A stretch of DNA of 8,971 nucleotides, from NCBI GenBank assembly GCA_910589685.1, contig CAJUTA010000020.1, forward strand, positions 1-8,971. Reading direction: 5' to 3'. The DNA is from an uncultured Ureaplasma sp. Its GTDB lineage: Bacteria > Bacillota_I > Bacilli_A > Mycoplasmatales > Mycoplasmoidaceae. The position numbers and the translations under genes were made by a program. Below, in pieces: positions 6,054 through 8,971 of the stretch (its first letter is position 1; each line of letters opens with the position of its first letter). Below the pieces are notes generated by a model. It had not been told where the DNA came from and did not search any database. It saw only the letters and a list, made by a program, of their open reading frames with translations.

Positions 6054-7439
6054 ATGGCAAGTAAATTAAAATACGATCAAGATACAATTGCTTCTCATTT
6101 AAAAAATTATGGTTTTATTTTTGCAAGTAGTGAAATATACAATGGACTTGCAAATGCTTGAGACTATGGCCCATTAGGTGTTTTATTAAAAAATAATTTG
6201 AAACAATTATGATGAAAAAAATTCATAACTACACAAAAAAATATGTATGGATTAGATTCAATGATTTTGTTAAATCCACTTGTTTGACAAGCTTCAGGGC
6301 ACTTACAAAATTTTTCTGACCCTTTAATTGATTGTCGTAATTGTAAATCACGCTTTAGAGCGGATAAATTAATTGAATCAGTTGATTCAAATGTAGTAAT
6401 TTCTGAATCTTCATCAAATGAAGAAATCAAAAATTATTTAAACAAATTAAATATTGTTTGTCCTAATTGCCAAAAATTTGATTGAACTGATATTCGTTAT
6501 TTTAATTTGATGTTTAAAACTCATCAAGGTGTTGTAGAAAATAATACTACAGAACTTTATTTACGACCAGAAACAGCTCAAGGAATTTTTATTAATTTTA
6601 AAAATATTCAAAGAACAACAAGACAAAAAATTCCTTTTGGAGTTGGACAAATTGGAAAAGCTTTTAGAAATGAAATAACACCAGGAAATTTCATTTTTAG
6701 AACCCGTGAATTTGAACAAATGGAAATTGAGTTTTTTATTGAGGAAAAAGAATATAATTTTTGATTTGAAGAATTTTTAAAAAAAATTAGATCATTTTTA
6801 GAAAATGATTGCAATATTGATAGTGAATTGATTAGTATGCACGAACATGATAAAAGTCAATTATCACACTATTCAAAAAGAACAGTTGATTTTAACTTTA
6901 ATTTTCCTCATGGCATATCAGAACTTTGAGGATTAGCATATAGAACAAATTTTGATTTGCAAAACCATTCAAATTTTTCTAAAAAAGATTTGTCTTATTT
7001 AGATCCAATTACTAATGAAAAATTTATTCCTCATATAATAGAACCTTCCGTTGGTGTGGAAAGATTGTTGTATGCGATTTGTTGTAGTTGTTATGAAGAA
7101 CAAAAATTAGATGGTGATGATAGTCGTGTTGTTATGCATTTACCATATAAATTAAGTCCATATAAAGTAGCAATTCTACCATTAGTCAATAAATTAAAAG
7201 ATAAAGCAGAACAAGTTTGACAAGAATTGTTAGATCATGAAATTAGTTGTACTTTTGATTCTTCTGGATCAATTGGAAAAAGATATCGTCGTCAAGATGC
7301 AATTGGTACACCATATTGTTTAACAATTGATTTTGATAGCATTGATAGTGACATTGTAACAATTCGTAACCGTGACACAATGGAACAAATTAAACTTCAT
7401 CTTAGTGAAGTTCCAAACTTTTTTCTTTCAAAAAAATAA
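6054..7439 (+). CDS. glyQS: Glycyl-tRNA synthetase, class II single-chain type
   Basis: It charges tRNA-Gly with glycine at the expense of ATP, releasing pyrophosphate, the substrate of the ppa product. The 461-residue protein has eight TGA-Trp codons. The homodimeric-type N-terminus is typical (GFIFASSEIYNGLANAWDYGPLG, beginning at 20). A zinc knuckle is formed by CRNC (94-97) and CPNC (136-139). LRPETAQGIF (170-179) is followed by class II motif 2 (FRNEITPGNFIFRTREFEQME, beginning at 204), and motif 3 PSVGVERLLYA is at 331-341. The anticodon-binding domain runs from about 366, with GSIGKRYRRQDAIGTPY (405-421). The length and order fit the bacterial/eukaryotic-like alpha2 enzyme, not the two-subunit GlyQ+GlyS form. 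It starts 2 bases after recO without an evident Shine-Dalgarno and leaves no room for a T-box leader. Often called glyS in Mollicutes. Confidence 0.97.
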
Positions 7440-7445
7440 AAGGAA
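7440..7445 (+). promoter_or_regulatory. Shine-Dalgarno site of dnaG (AAGGAA), long spacing
   Basis: AAGGAA begins right after the glyQS stop and ends 12 bases before the ATG at 7458, longer than the usual 5-9. No better in-frame start lies between: the codon just before the ATG is TGA and the one before that TTT. It lies in the largest gap within the operon (18 bases). Confidence 0.5.
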
Positions 7446-7457
7446 ACAAAATTTTGA

Positions 7458-8971
7458 ATGAGCAATGAATTAGCTGAAAAAATTCACAATATTGATATAG
7501 TTGAAGTTATTAAGAATTATTTGCAATTATTTAAAAAAGGCAATAATTATTTGGCTATTTGTCCGTTTCATGGTGATACCAAACCATCACTAACAATTAA
7601 TTCCCAAAAAAATATTTTTAAATGTTTTGCATGCTCAACTGGTGGTGATGCAATTAAATTTGTGATGTTGTATAAAAATATGAATTATCAGCAAGCACTA
7701 ATTGAAATTGCTCAACAATTGAATTTAGATGAAAAATTAATAACAAAATATAAAAATAGTAATTCTTTTGAGAATGAAAGAATATATAGTCTTAATTCTA
7801 ATTATTTAGAATTTTGTCAATCATTTTTAAATAATAAAGAAAATAATCATATTCTTAATTATTTAAAAAACCGTGGAATTAGTGATGAAATCATTAATGC
7901 TTTTAAAATAGGTTTTAATCCGAATAAAACTGGTCATGATTTATATGATTTGTTAACAAACAATGATAAAAAATATGTCAACATTGACGACTCATCTATT
8001 TTCAATCAAAATGAATTAGTTCAAAATAATTTGGCAATAATTACAAATAGCGGCAATATTTTAGATACATTTCGTAATCGTATAGTTTTTAGTATTTGTG
8101 ATGATGAGGGTAAGATTATTGGTTTTAGTGGTCGAACCATTGATTCAAATGATGAACCAAAATATTTAAACACTTCAGAAACTAGCATTTTCAAAAAATC
8201 TGATGTTTTATACAATTGAAATAATGCTATTAAAGAAAAAAAATCAATTCTTTTTATTGTTGAAGGGTTTATGGATGCTATTGCATTGTATAGAATTGGT
8301 GTATCCAATTGTGTAGCTACGATGGGAACTGCATTTAGTGACAACCATTTAAATAAAATTACTAACAATAAATTATTTAAGACGATTGTTTTAGGATTTG
8401 ACAATGATGAAGCTGGTAAAAAAGCAATCATTAGTGTTGGTAAAAAAATTGGTAAAAAAATTAATGTATATGTTGTAAAAAGATATGATTCGAAATATAA
8501 AGATTTTGATGAAGTTTTAAATAATTCATCTAGTACAGAATTAAATAAAATAATTAATGATCAAGTTCATTTTTCTCTTTTTCTCTTAGATGATTTATTT
8601 CAAAATAATTCATCATCAAATTCTTTGTCTAATAAAGAAGAAATTTTTAACCTTGCAATTGAAATTATTCAAAAATATGGTAATTCTTTATATGAAAGCG
8701 ATTATTTAACTTTATTGTCGCAACATATAAATTTTGATAGCACAATAATCAAAAATAAAATAAATAGTGCATTAAATAATTCTAAAAATAATTATTTAAA
8801 TAAAAATCATTCTACAAAAATAAACTTTTCTAAAAATAGTATTTTAGTTGATTGTAGTTTGGTAAAAAATGATTATGACAAAATTATCATTGCATGTTTG
8901 TCTAGCAGAGATGCAACTAAAATTGTTTTTGATAATTTTCCAGATCAAATTCAAAATAAGCTATTCAAAAT
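7458..8971 (+). CDS. dnaG: DNA primase (3' end outside window)
   Basis: Primase makes the RNA primers for DNA replication, working with the replicative helicase. The visible 504 residues include one TGA-Trp (254). The N-terminal CHC2 zinc domain has CPFH (35-38) and CFAC (56-59), with the usual KKGNNYLAICPFH lead-in and a GGDAIKF follow-up. The RNA polymerase domain contains FRNRIVFSI and GKIIGFSGR (205-226). The TOPRIM fold shows VEGFMD (268-273, catalytic Glu269), GTAFSDNH (290-297) and LGFDNDEAG (312-320) with Asp315 and Asp317; KDFDEVL (348-354) is the next conserved block. The region after ~360 is Asn/Ser/Lys-rich and poorly conserved, corresponding to the start of the helicase-interaction part, which runs off the window. 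In Firmicutes and several mycoplasmas dnaG is followed by the main sigma factor gene. Confidence 0.96.

Noticed and set aside
6164..6430. Minus-strand open frame opposite glyQS, and others at 2285-2509, 3608-3820, 4076-4333, 4378-4563 and 6608-6814
   Set aside because: All are opposite well-supported genes, lack family features and have no start signals; the real genes account for the sequence.
6507..6764. Internal ATG at 6507 as a separate gene start
   Set aside because: It is Met152 or so within glyQS, after the zinc knuckle and before motif 2; the frame is continuous with the N-terminal catalytic sequence from 6054.
8021..8431. 136-residue open frame on the minus strand opposite dnaG
   Set aside because: It lies fully within the conserved TOPRIM region of dnaG, has no ribosome-binding site or recognisable motif, and is explained by the composition of the coding strand.
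1..8971. tRNA, rRNA, CRISPR array, insertion sequence or phage gene
   Set aside because: Nearly all bases are taken up by identified coding sequence, there are no regularly spaced direct repeats beyond the short one in the left gene, no transposase motif and no space for an RNA gene.

Overview
This window looks like a housekeeping stretch of a wall-less bacterium (Mollicutes, Mycoplasma/Ureaplasma-like) that uses genetic code 4. The DNA is very AT-rich. Almost every gene is interrupted by in-frame TGA where its family has tryptophan or simply continues; reading TGA as Trp restores full-length proteins. I count 23 in-frame TGA-Trp codons against one TGG in the visible genes. The genus cannot be fixed from this sequence alone.

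Layout, all on the + strand. (1) 2-850 is the 3' end of an unrecognised Asn/Ser/Tyr-rich protein with one C-terminal membrane helix, probably surface-exposed. (2) 851-895 is the only real break: a 45-base A/T-only-like gap with a possible -10 box, an A/T palindrome and a good Shine-Dalgarno site. (3) 896-8971 is a tightly packed run of ten genes: ppa (inorganic pyrophosphatase), lspA (lipoprotein signal peptidase), an RluA/RluD-family pseudouridine synthase, tsaB (tRNA t6A synthesis), ybeY (rRNA endonuclease), dgkA (small membrane lipid kinase), era (30S assembly GTPase), recO (recombination mediator), glyQS (glycyl-tRNA synthetase) and dnaG (primase, cut by the window edge).

The junctions form an orderly series: three 8-base overlaps, three 1-base TAATG overlaps, two 2-base gaps, then an 18-base gap before dnaG. 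No terminator-like hairpin is visible inside the run, so it is probably one transcription unit with much translational coupling. The themes are translation quality and ribosome maturation (rluD-like, tsaB, ybeY, era, glyQS), replication and repair (recO, dnaG), lipid/lipoprotein processing (lspA, dgkA) and pyrophosphate removal (ppa), which helps drive the tRNA charging and polymerisation reactions. The ybeY-dgkA-era-recO-gly-dnaG order matches the known Bacillus order with genes lost, and lspA followed by a pseudouridine synthase is likewise a conserved Firmicutes pair.

I did not find a convincing new system here. The points most worth a second look are unusual residues in LspA and Era, a lipid kinase in an organism presumed to lack a cell wall, the single TGG codon lying inside the apparent era ribosome-binding site, and the unidentified membrane protein at the left edge.
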